In this document: positions 40,671 through 42,475 of the stretch, in pieces
Layout: every line of letters starts with the position of its first letter
Numbering within the stretch: the first letter of the stretch is position 1
Source: Perkinsus marinus ATCC 50983
Lineage: Eukaryota > Perkinsozoa > Perkinsida > Perkinsidae
Direction of reading: 5' to 3'
Length of the DNA stretch: 42,475 nucleotides
Assembly (NCBI RefSeq): GCF_000006405.1
Contig: NW_003211781.1
Location: 86,680 to 129,154 of the forward strand
Made by a program: the position numbers and the translations under genes
The notes under the pieces: generated by a model
What the model saw: the letters and a program-made list of their open reading frames with translations, nothing else
Database searches by the model: none
What the model was told of the DNA's origin: nothing

Positions 40671-41813
40671 TCATGCGAAGGCCAAGTGTTTGTCGGCAGT
40701 AGACCTTTTGGACATGCCTCCCGTATCCTCGATTGACCGCCGCTCTTGAGTCTGATAATAAGGAGCATACAAGGCATTGTTTTGCAGCTGATTCGTTATG
40801 AACTCAATACTTACCTTCCCAGTACGTGGGTCGTATCGCTTCTCTGTCACTGACCTCTGAATCCTACCGTCTGGGTGGCGTATTTGCTGCAAGGAAAATC
40901 ATGTTGAAGGGGCCAACATAAGGCTATACCTTCTCAGTGATAGTCACTGTATGGCCGTTGACAGTACGAGTGCTGGTGGACGTACCTTATTAATACCATC
41001 ATGGTTGCTCCCACATGAGTGTCGTCGACTTACTCTGACTCATCCCGGAGCTCATATCCCCACCAGCACTCCCAGTAGATGATCGAGCGAAGCCACCAGA
41101 ACTGACACTACTGCTAAAGTTAGCAAAGTTGGTTCTCCTCGATGAACTCTGACCGGTGAATCCTTGGGTAAAGAAAGGATCATCAAAGGCGGACACTAAA
41201 GCACATGGACATTCCTTATAGACTCCTAAGGTCGCTTTGAGCCTACTTCCCATCCAAGCTCCCCCGCCTCTACTCGATGATGAGCTCATCGCTCGTAGTA
41301 AGTTACCATTGACCAGATCATCAAACTGCTGCCAGGGATCGTGACTCCCAAAAAACTGTTCAAAGACCGAGAAAGCGTCGTTCATATCGTAATGATGGTA
41401 TCCTGAAGACTCATCACTACAATAGGCCATAAACAGGACACGGACCTCCAGCTGTGTGTGATGCACCAGAGGAGCTATTGCCTCTCTCTAGACCACTCCT
41501 CCCATATGTATCATATATCCGCTTCTTCTGAGGATCACTGAGGACCCCATAGGCCTCGGCTACCTACATAGATAAGTGAACTGTTACTATCTTCACCTGC
41601 CAGTATACCTCCTTGAACATCTTCTCAGCCGTCTCACGGTTATCAGGATTCTTATCAGGATGCCACTTCAACGCTAAGTAACATCAACACACTATCCCCT
41701 TCAAAGGGCCCAACGGTATTACCTTGCTTCTTGTAAGCCTTCTTTATCTCGTTGGGTGAAGAACTTCTCGGCACATGTAGAATACCGTAGTAATAGGTGT
41801 GGTGAGAAGGCAT
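40671..41813 (-). CDS. Class B DnaJ (Hsp40) co-chaperone, DNAJB6-like
   Basis: Stimulates Hsp70 ATPase and delivers clients. Eight exons join in frame to 266 codons plus stop: 41723-41813, 41609-41673, 41446-41563, 41247-41402, 41034-41195, 40930-40985, 40815-40886 and 40671-40751. The start [16 protein letters not shown] opens a J domain with helix [21 protein letters not shown] (catalytic HPD loop) and helix [24 protein letters not shown]-rich region follows ([24 protein letters not shown], long Ser runs), then [15 protein letters not shown], as in DNAJB2/6-type proteins. There is no Cys-rich zinc domain. Introns are 36-63 nt, all canonical. No targeting signal is seen; cytosol or nucleus likely. 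Confidence 0.92.
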
Positions 41814-41856
41814 TAGCAATTGTACAAGAATTGTATACCCCTAGAAACTGCTATTA

Positions 41857-42138
41857 TCACCGCAAAGCGTACCACCCGGCCATATAGACACATGCCCACC
41901 ACGCTGGACACATGAAACGACAAGACTCCTCAAGCTCAGGTCCAAATGAACAAGGATAGCAACCTAAACTCAAAACGAGCAGCAAGATGGGTAGAATGAT
42001 GACAGTACAAAGGAACAAAGCACACCGGGTAAATAATGTGGATAGGTTCAAGTCGGAAACTTCGGATTGATTACCATGACGGCCACAAGGATAGCCCCTA
42101 GAGAGATTGTTGTTGTATTCAGCCTCGCTGTATGGCAA
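41857..42138 (-). CDS. Small membrane protein candidate, 93 aa
   Basis: A minus frame just upstream of DnaJ, 43 bp before its ATG. An N-terminal Asn-rich part is followed by one strong hydrophobic segment (FLCTVIILPILLLVLSLGC), then a Cys/Trp-rich end (CRFMCPAWWACVYMAGWY). It could be the last exon of a longer gene, since the frame stays open upstream of the ATG. No family recognised. Confidence 0.4.
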   Translation of the reverse strand: MPYSEAEYNNNLSRGYPCGRHGNQSEVSDLNLSTLFTRCALFLCTVIILPILLLVLSLGCYPCSFGPELEESCRFMCPAWWACVYMAGWYALR

Positions 42139-42475
42139 GCACAGAACGTCTTACGACGCCAGTGTGCCCTCGAGTGCAAGTATCGTTCCACCGGCTGAAA
42201 ATTAGTGTCTAATTATAAAACCTACCAGAGCCGAGATCCCTGCAGTATGTAGAGGACTGCTACAGGAGCAGTGAGGTGGTATGGAGAATGTTACACATAG
42301 ACGTATTAGCACACTATCTCATCGCGATAACGTTTGGGGTGATAATAATAGGCAGTTGATTTAGCCACTTCTTGGTCACCGCATAGAAGGAGGTCCTTGA
42401 GTGGTATTAGACTCGATCTCCACTTGGTCACCTCCCCCGAATTCTCTTCAATTTCCTCAACTGAGTAGTCACTGA
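42139..42475. other. No feature recognised at the right edge
   Basis: Short frames only; possibly 5' exons of the small membrane-protein gene. Confidence 0.4.

Noticed and set aside
1-42475. CRISPR arrays, bacterial operons, rRNA genes
   Set aside because: No regularly spaced repeats with unique spacers, no bacterial gene layout and no rRNA-like sequence were seen.

Overview
This window is eukaryotic nuclear DNA. Almost every gene is split by short spliceosomal introns, mostly 41-80 nt with GT..AG ends and often GTGAG or GTAAG donors. The protein set is eukaryotic: a kinesin-14 motor, the carboxyltransferase half of a multidomain acetyl-CoA carboxylase, acetyl-CoA synthetase, a class B DnaJ and a CCCH zinc-finger protein. 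Gene style and retroelement remnants suggest an alveolate protist, possibly a perkinsid such as Perkinsus. That placement is an inference without a database search. A run of 100 N at 27731-27830 shows that this is a scaffold.

Layout. Positions 1-11692 hold two copies of a segment of about 4.2 kb, offset by 7474-7480 bp (1-4236 and 7475-11692). Each copy carries the end of a secreted PHB-depolymerase-like esterase, a PH-like exon and a ten-exon kinesin-14 motor. The copies have decayed differently. Copy 1 lost the last kinesin splice donor and runs into a dead retroelement. Copy 2 keeps a splice-intact kinesin, but its esterase has a stop codon. Between them lie the retroelement remnant (4237-5253) and the 5' exons of the second esterase (from 6173).

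From 12766 to 27299 three genes lie on the minus strand: acetyl-CoA synthetase (15 exons, about 700 aa), a coiled-coil protein with a Ser/Pro-rich tail, and the carboxyltransferase end of acetyl-CoA carboxylase. ACS makes acetyl-CoA and ACC turns it into malonyl-CoA, so two consecutive lipid-synthesis steps lie close together. Whether this is more than coincidence is unknown. The ACC gene runs into the gap, as does the first exon of the next gene.

From 27831 to 32207 two tandem plus-strand paralogues encode an unrecognised type I membrane protein family (B: ten exons, 452 aa). They share a near-identical tract that suggests gene conversion. The rest of the window holds a broken minus-strand gene (possibly OTU-like), a CCCH zinc-finger gene, small secreted or Cys-rich candidates, a hAT-like MITE, a DnaJ gene and a small membrane-protein ORF.

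The most interesting material lies in the introns. A family of about 165-190 bp MITE-like elements sits in introns of four genes. tRNA-like sequences lie in sense orientation in four introns, and one intron is made almost entirely of such sequence. One acceptor site lies inside a strong nested inverted repeat, and several candidate introns are only 16-29 nt long. All gene models are hand-spliced from reading frame, splice consensus and protein family. None has transcript support.
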